Positions 52,801 through 61,166 of a stretch of DNA of 64,000 nucleotides are shown piece by piece. The stretch's first letter is position 1; every line of letters starts with the position of its first letter. The translations under genes were made by a program, and so were the position numbers. Under the pieces are notes generated by a model. That model did not search any database and was not told the DNA's origin. It worked only from the letters and a program-made list of their open reading frames with translations. Location of the stretch: positions 372,001 to 436,000 of the forward strand of contig JAFHKR010000039.1 of NCBI GenBank assembly GCA_017052515.1, in the 5' to 3' direction. This DNA is from Fictibacillus nanhaiensis (lineage in GTDB: Bacteria > Bacillota > Bacilli > Bacillales > Fictibacillaceae).

Positions 52801-53201
52801 CTAAACTTACTCGTGGACGTTATGCGATCGAAGTCGATTCAGCAGGTGGATTTGTTATACGGGATGATGCAAACGGTGGAATCAAACGTCCCGTCACCTC
52901 TTTATCTGGTGGAGAGACATTCTTAACATCACTTGCACTCGCTCTCTCGCTTTCTGCTCAAATCCAGCTAAGAGGGAGATTTCCTCTTCAGTTTTTTTTC
53001 CTAGACGAAGGATTCGGCACACTGGATCAAGAGTTGTTAGATACAGTTGTAACCGCACTTGAAAAAGTCAGAATGGAAAACTTTTCAATCGGCGTAATAT
53101 CCCACGTACCAGAATTAAAAGCAAGATTAACGAAACGATTGATCGTAGAACCAGCGGAGCACTCAGGCAGAGGAACTCGTGTCAGATTAGATCAGTTGTA
53201 A
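49800..53201 (+). CDS. sbcC: Exonuclease subunit SbcC (Rad50-like)
   Basis: 1133 residues. ABC ATPase head is split: Walker A GPTGSGKSTILD at the N-terminus and the signature VTSLSGGETFLTSLALALS with Walker B FFLDEGFGTLD at the C-terminus. Between are long coiled coils broken by the zinc hook CSVC (NEPCSVCGSTTHP near residue 543). With SbcD it processes double-strand DNA ends. It overlaps sbcD by four bases. The gene order addB-addA-sbcD-sbcC is that of Bacillus. Confidence 0.97.
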   Translation: MRPIALTVSGLQSFREAQSVPFHELCSGGVFGIFGPTGSGKSTILDAVTLALYGKVERAAGGTHGIMNQAEDKLSVSFTFQIGEGTQQKEYSVERIFKRSGEHSIRTSTCRLIEVVDHESIVHADKERDVTRHVQELIGLTIDDFTRAVVLPQGKFAEFLSLKGADRRQMLQRLFQLEKYGDQLNQKLKKRSDEQKNRLNEITAEQTGLGEASLETLEQASVHLKENEKKLELLSKQYKEEEENLKILEVFWDAQVQNERLIEERNELQKQETSMERLQGDLRKAIFADKIYPYANEWKQSLTEEKKIREEQEQLKKQTVQLKTILDELEEKYEIAKKAINQEEPVLIEKRSGLKEAVLWEKDLDKKNQILQTEMERHKQLITSYEECEKAEFEAAQILKRGKDKQSALKKELSQIEITQKDRNLFQKAILLNQRLEDVQEEEKEIQKEISKSETEMNAEEIIRKQISSRVSDTFDAGKKLQHHIQQMYEEVSDALRSNEKISKALLDKRIEWKNEQEKIRINQLAAQLSAELKENEPCSVCGSTTHPSPNTTHETIEHESGRIQELEEDHERLKEHYHVLKHLSEGLEKDSQRLWEKLNLAEAEIAASDQSTITVEKETISSFSLDQLNDHITRVKGIQQDKLLIEEQMQNLLSKLEEDQKQFERISISVENKEETTNKLKQQLGLITKKMDQIHLEWKQGEIPFSQEEISEKLELFQQKESRQAEIVKSLTIAEEFLETQTKKMDSAKEQKSDLKMKISVSSNQLEMLQKEIQSLKEKLYDRVGDEKVQRVLEEVQDELQKMKTAFVRSEREYEDAKKQYVESDKVYHAAVQRMNDAEARLEKAKQEWNKRLSKSDFQSYEDFESCLKDENVQLEWEKQLVDYHDRCKSNAMALEAIKEKLPKEILSDQHVESAKNQLRSLKQDMNHTHEAVGEARQRYMMIEKNHTRYNELEKERNKVSNVLEKLGKLQAVFRGNAFVEFMAEEQLHLVTRDASGRLAKLTRGRYAIEVDSAGGFVIRDDANGGIKRPVTSLSGGETFLTSLALALSLSAQIQLRGRFPLQFFFLDEGFGTLDQELLDTVVTALEKVRMENFSIGVISHVPELKARLTKRLIVEPAEHSGRGTRVRLDQL

Positions 53202-53239
53202 AAAAAGATGCAAGGCAATTACGCCTTGCATCTTTTTTT
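53202..53239. terminator. Bidirectional terminator between sbcC and the ger operon
   Basis: GATGCAAGGC / GCCTTGCATC with A and T flanks that make a long stem and a T run on both strands; the two operons converge here. Confidence 0.93.
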
Positions 53240-54368
53240 ATTCGATAATACCATGACCAATAACTTTCACATTCACTGAAGCGGTATAATCAATATTCGG
53301 ATACTCTTTGTTCCAATCTAACTTTTTCCACGTTGGATTATGAAACGCGATTAATTTTCTACCTACACCAAAAGCGTCGCTGTTCATGTCTTGCAAATCA
53401 TGGAGGATGGTATTTGCATCCTTTGTCAGTCTCTTCGATAATGCTTTTTCAATGTTTTGGATTTTCTTTTTCGTAGTAAGGTTATCCCTTGGGTATTCAG
53501 TAATTACAACTTTCATATCTAGTTTAATGTGAGCAGATATTTTATCATCTGGAGAAACATTCACGTTGAACGTTCGTTTGTTCTTTTTCACTTTTATTGA
53601 AACATAATTTAAAATTCTGTCTTTGTGTTTGTCTGTGATTTTTTTCGTTAATGACATGGATAGATGCTTTTGTTTTCCTGTTAGCAATGTATACATGACC
53701 CCTTGAGCCCCATAAATCTTGCCGACCATCTTATAACCATGAAAAATGGCAATCCCATTAACAGATACATCATTCTTTTCTGGAACGAGATAAGGCAGAC
53801 CAAAATCTTGACCGGGATCAAACATGACAGGACAAATCGTTTGAATATTTTCTGTTGGAACAATAGAAGCCTTCTCTGCTGACCTCACAGATTCATTTAG
53901 ATATTGACCTATACCAACCGTTGTTTCTGTTTCCTCAAATTTGGAACTGATCACATCAGATGCTTTCCCTTTTGCTACGGCGATTCGTGCGTTAAGAGCG
54001 GATTTAGGGTCACGATAGAAAACATCTAAAATATGATAGATGTCGTGTTCAGCAGCATTTTCTCCTAAAATGACAATTAAATTTTTGGAAGCATCCACTT
54101 GCTCAGATATTTTTCGGTCAAGTTTAATTCTACTTTGTCGAGCCGTGTTGCCTACAGCGTAGAAAACCTGATTATTCACTTGTCCTACTCCTCCTGCTTC
54201 AGTATTGATAGATTGAGGAACAGATGCTGTGTTTTTTATTTTTCCGTTCTTTATATAATCGAATCCTGCCGCTCTGACTAGTTTTGTTTCATTTAGCTGT
54301 GTTTGATCCCAACATCCACTTAATAAGAAAAGGCTAGAAAAAAGAGAAAGTAATGTAGCTTTCCTCAT
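53238..54368 (-). CDS. Germinant receptor subunit C (Ger(x)C lipoprotein)
   Basis: 376 residues. The ATG at 54368 lies in the stop of the previous gene (ATGA). A lipoprotein signal ends at LSGCWDQTQLNE, with W-D after the Cys, typical of GerAC proteins. The rest follows the GerAC fold: LVRAAGFDYIKNG, then LVPEKNDVSVNGIAIFHG and a C-terminal helical domain. GerC subunits are held on the outer face of the inner spore membrane and are needed for receptor function. Third gene of the leftward A-B-C operon. Confidence 0.92.
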   Translation of the reverse strand: MRKATLLSLFSSLFLLSGCWDQTQLNETKLVRAAGFDYIKNGKIKNTASVPQSINTEAGGVGQVNNQVFYAVGNTARQSRIKLDRKISEQVDASKNLIVILGENAAEHDIYHILDVFYRDPKSALNARIAVAKGKASDVISSKFEETETTVGIGQYLNESVRSAEKASIVPTENIQTICPVMFDPGQDFGLPYLVPEKNDVSVNGIAIFHGYKMVGKIYGAQGVMYTLLTGKQKHLSMSLTKKITDKHKDRILNYVSIKVKKNKRTFNVNVSPDDKISAHIKLDMKVVITEYPRDNLTTKKKIQNIEKALSKRLTKDANTILHDLQDMNSDAFGVGRKLIAFHNPTWKKLDWNKEYPNIDYTASVNVKVIGHGIIE

Positions 54369-55462
54369 GTGGAAACCGCTCCTTTTTCTTTCTTCTTTCG
54401 GATTACGGCAATCAGCAACAAGAAGATGGGAAAGAGTGCAGAACAGCACAATGCTGACATCCCGATCAGTTTTGACCACAGTTGAACATCTATTTTACTT
54501 GCTGGAATTGAAGCGATCAATGCACAAATAACTCCTACATAAGGTGCAGCTGTTTTATGATGTTTTAGTTTAAATAGCGACTGTACGCCTTTTGCCGTAA
54601 AGAACAGATAACTAATAAGAGATGTTGTAACAAACACGATCCATATGGATAAGAAGATAAGGTCTGTTCTCTCCAGGATTTTGAATGAAAAAGCTTTTAA
54701 CATATAAAGCACTGGCTCTGGGACAATTACAATTTCAACAGGATTAAAAAAAATATATGTTGTGAATGTCACAAAGCAATAAAAAAGGGTGACACATAGT
54801 GAAGCATACGATATGACTTTCAATTTACTGTTTGATTTTCCTTGCGTATAAGCTAAAAATACAAGTGCTGTATCAAAACCTAGTAAAGAGATTAATGCAT
54901 CTGTAGACCCTGAAAGGATGGTTTTGATGCCCGTTGCTCCAACTGGAAAAGCATAAAGAAGATGAACATCCGTATAGGCATAGGCAACAAAGATAAACAG
55001 CACAAGAAGTAAAGGTGATACTAACATCAAAAACCTGGCGATCTCTCGAGCCGTACATGTAATACAATAGACGCACGTAAAAGCTAATATGGATATTACG
55101 ACTAAACGTGGAGTCTGAAAGAAAATCCATTTAGATACAATGCTGTTATACAGGATGAGAAGTACTACACAAACAGAGAACAAGTGAAGAACGAATAACG
55201 TATTTAGAATGACTCCTAATTTTGTTCCAACAATCTTAGGCATAAAATCAAAGATCGTCTGCTTAGGATACATCTCACAAAGCTTCCAAATCGCAAGTAT
55301 GGAGATCTGAATAAAGAGTCCTGCTAATAATAGTGACATCCAACCGTCTGTTTTGGCTTTTGCAAATAACGTATAAGGAAGAGACAGGACACCAACTCCA
55401 ATTTGGGATTGAACGATAATAAAGAACAGCTGTCTATGAGTAATCGTGTGGCTGTTATTCAT
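54365..55462 (-). CDS. Germinant receptor subunit B (endospore germination permease)
   Basis: 365 residues, about ten membrane segments with the amino-acid permease-like fold: QLFFIIVQSQIGVGVLSLPY in TM1 is the GerAB hallmark. GerAB subunits bind the nutrient germinant; the ligand of this receptor cannot be read. The ATG lies in the stop of the A-subunit gene, and the C-subunit gene starts in its own stop (both ATGA), so all three are translated in a coupled way, matching the fixed stoichiometry of Ger receptors. Confidence 0.92.
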   Translation of the reverse strand: MNNSHTITHRQLFFIIVQSQIGVGVLSLPYTLFAKAKTDGWMSLLLAGLFIQISILAIWKLCEMYPKQTIFDFMPKIVGTKLGVILNTLFVLHLFSVCVVLLILYNSIVSKWIFFQTPRLVVISILAFTCVYCITCTAREIARFLMLVSPLLLVLFIFVAYAYTDVHLLYAFPVGATGIKTILSGSTDALISLLGFDTALVFLAYTQGKSNSKLKVISYASLCVTLFYCFVTFTTYIFFNPVEIVIVPEPVLYMLKAFSFKILERTDLIFLSIWIVFVTTSLISYLFFTAKGVQSLFKLKHHKTAAPYVGVICALIASIPASKIDVQLWSKLIGMSALCCSALFPIFLLLIAVIRKKKEKGAVST

Positions 55463-57078
55463 GACTTATCCCACTTTCTTGTATGATTATCTTCATCTTT
55501 TTTAATTGGCGTGATATCACTCGGTCGAGAGTTCATCTTGAAAAAAGGTAATCGAATGATCGTATCTTTTAAATCTCCAATTTTAAACGGTGCAAGCGGT
55601 GCAAAATAGGGTGTGCCAAATGAATATAAACGGCAGAGATGAAAGAACATGAGAATCAATCCGAATACGATTCCTAAGAAACCGAATGTCGCAGCAGCTA
55701 CCATGAATGGAAAACGCAATAAACGAACTGCCAAACTCATCTCATTAGAAGGTACTGTATAAGCAGCAATCGCTGTCGTCGCAACAACGATGATCATTAG
55801 GTTTGAAATGAGTCCTGCTTTTACAACCGCATCTCCGATTACCAAACCACCAACGATAGCGATCGTGGAACCGATTCTAGTAGGTAAACGAATAGCGGCT
55901 TCACGGATTAACTCGATCGTAAGTTCCATCACTAATGCCTCAAAAAGTGGAGGGTATGGAATATTTTCAAGTGAACTTTTCATCAAGAGTATGAGAGCGG
56001 ATGGGATAACCTCGAAATGAAAAGAAACGATTGCAATATAAAAAGCTGGCAGACCAATCGCAATGTAGAAGCTAAACAACCTGATCATTCTATAAAAGCT
56101 ACCTAACATCCAACGTTTGTTGTAATCATCTGGTGTTTGATAGAACACAAAAAAGTTGACGGGTGCTAGGTTTACGGTAGGTGAGCTGTCGTATAATAGT
56201 GCTACTCTTCCTTCCATCAGGTTAGCAGCTACACGGTCAGGTCGTTCTGTACTCAACGTTTGCGGAAATAGACTAAATGTTTTATCTTCAATACTCTCCT
56301 CGATATTACCTGGAGTCATAACAGAATCTGCTTCAATAGCTTTTATTCTCCTTTCAACTTCATGAAGTACATCTGGGTTAGCAATATCTGACATGTAAAG
56401 CATCGCAACATTTGTGTGAGTCTCTTTACCAACTTGTAAATACTTTACAACTAGCTTAGGACTTTTGAGTCGCTTTCGAATGAGCGCTATATTCGTTGAC
56501 ATGCTCTCAATAAATCCTTCATGAGATCCACGAATAACGGCCTCGTTATCCGGTTCTTTAATATCGCGTTCTGTTTTAACAGGAGTGAATACTGAATAAT
56601 AACAGGTTGTGTCTTTCGTAAAGATCAATGTATAAGATTGTAAGATTAACTCTTGAATCTTTGAAAAATCTGTTTGCTGTTTAAAGTCAATATTGATGAC
56701 TTTTTCGAAAGTATGAAGATCAATATCTTTGTCCAGTTCAAATAGAGGATTCAAGATCAAATCCTGAAGTTTCTGTTTATCAATAATAGAGTTTAAGAAA
56801 ATCAATGCCACTCTGCTTTTATCAGCAGGCATTTCAATCCAATGAGTCATCAAATCTTCTGAAGAAGAAAAGCTTTTTTCAATGTCTTTTAGCAGATCAT
56901 CGATCGATTGATTTTGTTTACTATTCGCATCCTGCAGAGAGTGAGAGGTATTAACAGAATCTGTTTGAGAGGATGGACTAGACTCTTGGATTTTATCTTC
57001 ATTACTGGTGTTTTTTTGTTCTAGCAATTTTCTTGGCTTTTTAAAGAAAGTCATGATGAACATCATCCCGATTCGCAA
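55459..57078 (-). CDS. Germinant receptor subunit A (GerA/SpoVAF family)
   Basis: 539 residues. A polar N-terminal domain (~1-290) is followed by about five membrane segments and a cytoplasmic tail. Family blocks include EAVIRGSHEGFIESMSTNIA near 174 and FEALVMELTIELIREAAIRL near 384. The start is uncertain: the TTG at 57078 has no good ribosome site, and ATGs at 57066 and 57054 are alternatives. First gene of the A-B-C operon. Organised like gerA and yndDEF of B. subtilis. Forespore (sigma-G) expression is expected, but no clear promoter was assigned. Confidence 0.93.
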   Translation of the reverse strand: MRIGMMFIMTFFKKPRKLLEQKNTSNEDKIQESSPSSQTDSVNTSHSLQDANSKQNQSIDDLLKDIEKSFSSSEDLMTHWIEMPADKSRVALIFLNSIIDKQKLQDLILNPLFELDKDIDLHTFEKVINIDFKQQTDFSKIQELILQSYTLIFTKDTTCYYSVFTPVKTERDIKEPDNEAVIRGSHEGFIESMSTNIALIRKRLKSPKLVVKYLQVGKETHTNVAMLYMSDIANPDVLHEVERRIKAIEADSVMTPGNIEESIEDKTFSLFPQTLSTERPDRVAANLMEGRVALLYDSSPTVNLAPVNFFVFYQTPDDYNKRWMLGSFYRMIRLFSFYIAIGLPAFYIAIVSFHFEVIPSALILLMKSSLENIPYPPLFEALVMELTIELIREAAIRLPTRIGSTIAIVGGLVIGDAVVKAGLISNLMIIVVATTAIAAYTVPSNEMSLAVRLLRFPFMVAAATFGFLGIVFGLILMFFHLCRLYSFGTPYFAPLAPFKIGDLKDTIIRLPFFKMNSRPSDITPIKKDEDNHTRKWDKS

Positions 57079-57216
57079 TAATTTGGTTTAGTTTTCGCTA
57101 CCTCAACGTATTTATGCGGATAAGGTACTATTTTTCAAAAATGAGTCAGAAATTGTCATTATGAGTAAAAAATTGTGATAACATAGACAGAGATAAAGAG
57201 AGAAGGGGGCGGCACC

Positions 57217-57888
57217 ATGACAGGAAGAGCACAATTTATTCCTGCTTTAACAAAGCCGAATACATACTTTGCGTTTTATAATGAGTGGAAAGATAAAGAG
57301 GGTTTTTGGATTCGCTTTTTTGCTATTTTAATCACAAGTGGATTGTTGCATGCACTTTCATTTTTTGCAGCGTTTCCCTCATTCAAAACGATTTCTTTTG
57401 TAGAGGCAGCAAAACTAAGTGGAACGGAACTTGAGTTGTTACGATATCTCATCGCTTTAGTAGGCGGTGCTTGGGGAATGATTGTCCCGTTCTTAGTGGT
57501 AAATTCAGGAGCACTTTTTTTATATGTTTTCTTCCGTGATATTGGATATAAAGCACTCTTTTATGTAATGACAACGGTATATCTCCTATTTATTCTCGGA
57601 TTACTTTTTGAACTTCCGGTTCAGTTTGTAACAGGTGCTGAAGAAGTTGTTCAGCCGTTAGGATTCGGTTTTGCGGGTGTGTTGTTCTTTAAGCATGGCT
57701 TTTGGCAAGAACTATTAAACAGCATCAATATATTTACGATTTGGGGTTCAATTGTTTTGTATTATGCACTTCGACAACTATCGTTTAAGGAAAAGAAATA
57801 CTGCCTCGTTGTTACGATTGGATTTGTTGTGATGTTCATTTTATTATCTTCACTATACGCTGCATTAGCTAGTGGACAGCTGGTTTAA
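57217..57888 (+). CDS. Yip1-domain membrane protein (YknW-like)
   Basis: 223 residues, about five membrane segments with the Yip1 layout: a soluble N-terminus (MTGRAQFIPALTKPNTYFAF), then hydrophobic blocks with short loops. B. subtilis YknW is a Yip1 protein that works with the YknXYZ transporter against the SdpC toxin. Here the next gene (16 bases on) resembles YknX, so the pair corresponds to yknW-yknX. AAGGGGG precedes the ATG. A possible -35 TTGTCA and weak -10 lie upstream; no sigma-W promoter was found. Confidence 0.82.
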   Translation: MTGRAQFIPALTKPNTYFAFYNEWKDKEGFWIRFFAILITSGLLHALSFFAAFPSFKTISFVEAAKLSGTELELLRYLIALVGGAWGMIVPFLVVNSGALFLYVFFRDIGYKALFYVMTTVYLLFILGLLFELPVQFVTGAEEVVQPLGFGFAGVLFFKHGFWQELLNSINIFTIWGSIVLYYALRQLSFKEKKYCLVVTIGFVVMFILLSSLYAALASGQLV

Positions 57889-57903
57889 GGAGGAGACACG
57901 ATT

Positions 57904-58977
57904 ATGAATAAACTGAAATGGGTTGCTGCAGCTATTATGGTTGTCCTCCTGCTTGTAATGAACATCGTGATTTTTGATAAACAAGAATCTGCCGCTGTTG
58001 AAGCGCCAAGAGTTAAAACCGGTCTATCTTTACAGAAAGATTTTATTAGGAAACACAAAACAACGGGTGTCGCTCAATCAAAAAACACCTTTGAAATTTA
58101 TGAAAATGCATCACTTGGATCAATAAAGGAAGTAATGGTTTCGAAGGGTGATACGGTTACTTCTGGTCAAACGTTAATTACATATGAAAACGAAGAGATC
58201 GAAAAAGAACTTCGCGATTTGAAGCGAGACAAAGAATCAGCTGATGTTCGAAGTAGTCATTATTCCGGACAAATAAGTGAATGGAAAAGTGAACTTTCAG
58301 ATTCTGATGAAGAAAAAGACAGCAAAGATGCTAAAGTGCTTCTTCAAGAAAAATTAGCTGAAGCTGAGTTGCAAAGTGATTTGGCTGAAAACGAAAGTTC
58401 TGTCTTATCAGATGAAATATCGGAACTAGAAAGAAAACTCGATGACCTTAGTGTAAAAAGTCCAGCTGACGGTGTCGTATCAGAATTAAATGGAGTTGGC
58501 GATGAAGATTCGCTTATGACTATTGTAGGACAAGGAAACTTTGAACTAGTTAGTAATATCGACCAAAAAATGGCTTCACTCGTGAAAACTGGGGACCAAG
58601 TTCAAATCAAATCCACAGGTAAGAAATCATTGAAAGGAACCGTACAAACGATTTTGCCAACTGAACAGAATACCTTTACGTTAACTGTTCTTGTCGAAGA
58701 TGAAGCGGCTTGGGTTGAAGGACAATCCGCTACGATCATCCTAACAGAAAAAATGGCAGAAAAAGCGACTAGCGTCCCTAAGAAAGCCATCTTAAAAGAC
58801 GATGGGGAAACGTATGTGCTCACGATTGTTAAAAACAAATTGTATAAACATAACGTTTCCACGGGTCTAGAGCAAAAGGGGAACGTGCAGATTACAAAAG
58901 GACTCAAAAAAGGTCAGGTAGTCGTGCTGAATCCTTCGTCTGTATTTGTTTCAGGGCAACCGGTTTTAAAGAAGTAG
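57904..58977 (+). CDS. Membrane fusion / periplasmic-adaptor-like protein (YknX-like)
   Basis: 357 residues. One N-terminal membrane anchor (WVAAAIMVVLLLVMNIVIF), then a biotinyl-lipoyl-like half (GSIKEVMVSKGDTVTSGQTL near 74), a helical hairpin (~100-180), the second lipoyl half (VKSPADGVVSELNG) and a beta-barrel domain. This is the adaptor of MacA/YknX type that links an ABC transporter to its substrate. The ATPase (YknY) and permease (YknZ) genes that normally follow are absent; a terminator follows instead. AAGGAGG precedes the ATG. Confidence 0.85.
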   Translation: MNKLKWVAAAIMVVLLLVMNIVIFDKQESAAVEAPRVKTGLSLQKDFIRKHKTTGVAQSKNTFEIYENASLGSIKEVMVSKGDTVTSGQTLITYENEEIEKELRDLKRDKESADVRSSHYSGQISEWKSELSDSDEEKDSKDAKVLLQEKLAEAELQSDLAENESSVLSDEISELERKLDDLSVKSPADGVVSELNGVGDEDSLMTIVGQGNFELVSNIDQKMASLVKTGDQVQIKSTGKKSLKGTVQTILPTEQNTFTLTVLVEDEAAWVEGQSATIILTEKMAEKATSVPKKAILKDDGETYVLTIVKNKLYKHNVSTGLEQKGNVQITKGLKKGQVVVLNPSSVFVSGQPVLKK

Positions 58978-59044
58978 TTCTTTACCTTTTACCTATAAAA
59001 ATGCCAGTGGGATTACACTAATTTGACGTTTTTTTAAGAAGAAA

Positions 59045-59088
59045 AAGGGTTTCGCATGTATATTACTTGCGAAACCCTTGTTTTTTTA
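59045..59088 (+). terminator. Terminator after the yknWX-like pair
   Basis: Perfect 12-bp stem AAGGGTTTCGCA / TGCGAAACCCTT with an 11-base loop, then TGTTTTTTT. Confidence 0.92.
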
Positions 59089-59146
59089 CTTAGCTTTTTT
59101 TAGTTAGTGTCTTTACTCTTTTTCGTGCTAACTTTTAGGGGTTGGA

Positions 59147-59206
59147 GCGGCAGGGGGCTCACCGCCCGCCCCGCGGAAAGCATGTACCCTGGAACGGAAA
59201 TCCCCG
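59147..59206. repeat. Dispersed intergenic repeat, copy 2
   Basis: GC-rich block with GCGGCAGGGGGCTCACC, GCCCGCCCCGCGGAAAGC and CTGGAACGGAAATCCCC in order. It shares GCTCACCGCC, CCCCG, GGAAAGC and CTGGAACGGAAATC with the copy at 33069. It lies just downstream of the radical SAM stop codon. Confidence 0.8.
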
Positions 59207-59217
59207 CTTTAACGAAT

Positions 59218-60972
59218 TTAAGAATTTTTTGTTAGCAATGACTTTTTAGATGTTGTGAACACTTTTGTTGATTGTTGCTTAGGATCAAACAACGCGATGA
59301 GTAAGAAATCTTTCTCACTTTGTGGCTCTAATTGATCGGATAGTGGATCGATCGCTGTATCCGTGACAAACGCGTGCTTGTGCATATCTTTTTCAGAAAG
59401 AGCCGGAAACCCATCAATCATTTCAGGATATTGTGCGAGCAGTGAGAGTACTTTTGATGTTTCTTCTTTGTTTTGTGTGTTCTCCCACCATGGCTTACGC
59501 GGTTTGAACTGTTGTCTTTCTAAATAATCAAGTTTCATCAAGCTTTCTGCAACTGGAAGTGAGTGTGGTGCAGCTTCTGTTAAGAATGCGATCAAGCGCG
59601 TATACAAATCTTCTAACTGATGACCGATTCTTGACCATCCACGTGTTTCCCAATAAGTCCCGAATTCTTGGAAGAAGTCAAAAGGCGATTGGAATACATG
59701 ATGTATCAAATATTTAACGGTATGATCCATGCGATGATCGTTCCAATATTTTTCTAATACGTCTTCAACTTGTTTGATACGGATAATTTCATCAAACGTT
59801 AGAACGTTGTTTCCTAAAATTTCATATGGAGAATGATCCATATACACATAGTCATGTTTTTCAGCTGTTAATCGTAGCCCTGTACCTCTTAACATCTTCA
59901 AGAAACCTAACTGAACTTCTTCAATGCCAAAAGCGAAAACGTCATTGAACGTCTTTCTAAACGAATTGTAATCTTCCTCAGGTAAGCCTGCGATTAAGTC
60001 TAGATGCTGAACGATCTTCCCGCCATCTCTAACAGTTGTTACGGTACGTGTGAGCTTTTCAAAATTCTGTCGGCGTTGTACCAATTCGTTCACAGCGTCA
60101 TTAGTCGACTGCACACCAATCTCAAAACGGAACAAACCTTTTGGTGCATGTTCATTTAAATAATCAATGACTTCGGGTCTCATGATATCTGCTGTGATCT
60201 CAAACTGAAATACAACCCCTGGTCTTCTGTTTTCAATAAGGAATGAGAACATATCGAGTGCATAATCTCTGCGAATGTTAAACGTTCTGTCTACAAACTT
60301 AATTATCTTAGCCCCGTTATCCATTAAGAAGATCAAATCGTCTTTAACGAGTTTTGGATCAAAATATCGAACCCCAACTTCAATAGAAGATAAGCAGAAC
60401 GCACATGAATAGGGGCAGCCGCGGCTTGTCTCAAAATACGTGATCCGTTTTGATAAAGACTGGATATCTTCTTCGAAGCGGAATGGAGATGGTACTGTTT
60501 TTAAGTCCAGTTTCTCTCGTGGCCCGTTAATTTTAGGATTGCCATCTTTTCGATATGCCAGCCCGGCAACAGAATCGAAGCCACCATCATTCTGAATCTG
60601 AGTGAGTAGATGTTTAAACGTTTCCTCACCTTCGTTCACAACTATAAAGTCTACTTCTGGAATGTGTTCGAGCCAATGCGCTACATCATAAGATACTTCA
60701 GGACCACCTAAGACGATCTTCGTTTCCGGTTTGATCTTTTTAAACATCTGGATTACTTTAATCGTCTCTTCAATGTTCCAAATATAGCAGCTGAATCCAA
60801 GAACATCAGGTTCTTGGCTATAAAGGTCGGTTACGATATTTAAAGAAGGATCTTTGATCGTGAACTCTCGAATCGTTACAGGAAAGTCAGGTTCGCTGTA
60901 AGCTTTTAAATAGCGTAACGCAAGACATGTGTGTATATATTTAGCATTTAACGTACTTAGTACAGTTTTCAT
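59218..60972 (-). CDS. B12-binding-domain radical SAM protein with DUF4080
   Basis: 584 residues. Residues ~1-140 are a cobalamin-binding Rossmann-type domain (VLGFSCYIWNIEETIKVI, VLGGPEVSYD). The radical SAM cluster motif is CPYSCAFC (SRGCPYSCAFCLSSIEVG near 186), then the TIM-barrel with RFEIGVQSTND. The C-terminal ~200 residues are DUF4080. Related proteins methylate or rearrange unactivated carbon, using B12 and SAM, but the substrate of DUF4080 types is unknown. GAGGTAATC precedes the ATG. It is monocistronic and divergent from the FAH gene. Confidence 0.92.
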   Translation of the reverse strand: MKTVLSTLNAKYIHTCLALRYLKAYSEPDFPVTIREFTIKDPSLNIVTDLYSQEPDVLGFSCYIWNIEETIKVIQMFKKIKPETKIVLGGPEVSYDVAHWLEHIPEVDFIVVNEGEETFKHLLTQIQNDGGFDSVAGLAYRKDGNPKINGPREKLDLKTVPSPFRFEEDIQSLSKRITYFETSRGCPYSCAFCLSSIEVGVRYFDPKLVKDDLIFLMDNGAKIIKFVDRTFNIRRDYALDMFSFLIENRRPGVVFQFEITADIMRPEVIDYLNEHAPKGLFRFEIGVQSTNDAVNELVQRRQNFEKLTRTVTTVRDGGKIVQHLDLIAGLPEEDYNSFRKTFNDVFAFGIEEVQLGFLKMLRGTGLRLTAEKHDYVYMDHSPYEILGNNVLTFDEIIRIKQVEDVLEKYWNDHRMDHTVKYLIHHVFQSPFDFFQEFGTYWETRGWSRIGHQLEDLYTRLIAFLTEAAPHSLPVAESLMKLDYLERQQFKPRKPWWENTQNKEETSKVLSLLAQYPEMIDGFPALSEKDMHKHAFVTDTAIDPLSDQLEPQSEKDFLLIALFDPKQQSTKVFTTSKKSLLTKNS

Positions 60973-61132
60973 AATTTTGATTACCTCATTATTGTTACCC
61001 TAAGAAAGGGCGTTTTAGATGACAAACTATTTTACCATATTTTAAAAAGAATCAAAAACGAGTATTGTCTATTTACACAGCAAATTTCTTTACGGTACAA
61101 AGTCAGAACCGATATAGTAGTAATCATTAAGA

Positions 61133-61146
61133 TGTAAGCGTTACTT
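61133..61146 (+). promoter_or_regulatory. Possible cre (CcpA) half-match before the FAH operon
   Basis: TGTAAGCGTTACTT matches cre TGWAANCGNTNWCA at 11 of 14 positions, the left half and centre well and the right end poorly. It lies just before the ribosome site. If real, the operon would be subject to carbon catabolite repression. Confidence 0.3.
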
Positions 61147-61166
61147 AAAGGAGGATTCAGGTTATT

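Noticed and set aside
54873-55130. Separate minus-strand gene inside the GerB-type gene
   Set aside because: It is an alternate frame of the germination permease gene, with no ribosome site and no recognisable protein pattern.
57079-57216. Sigma-G promoter for the ger operon
   Set aside because: A TGAAAA ... CATAAATA pair exists on the minus strand, but the spacing is about 15 bases instead of 17-18, so I did not call it.
57217-58977. Sigma-W promoter for the yknWX-like pair
   Set aside because: No TGAAAC-N16-CGTA pattern was found upstream.
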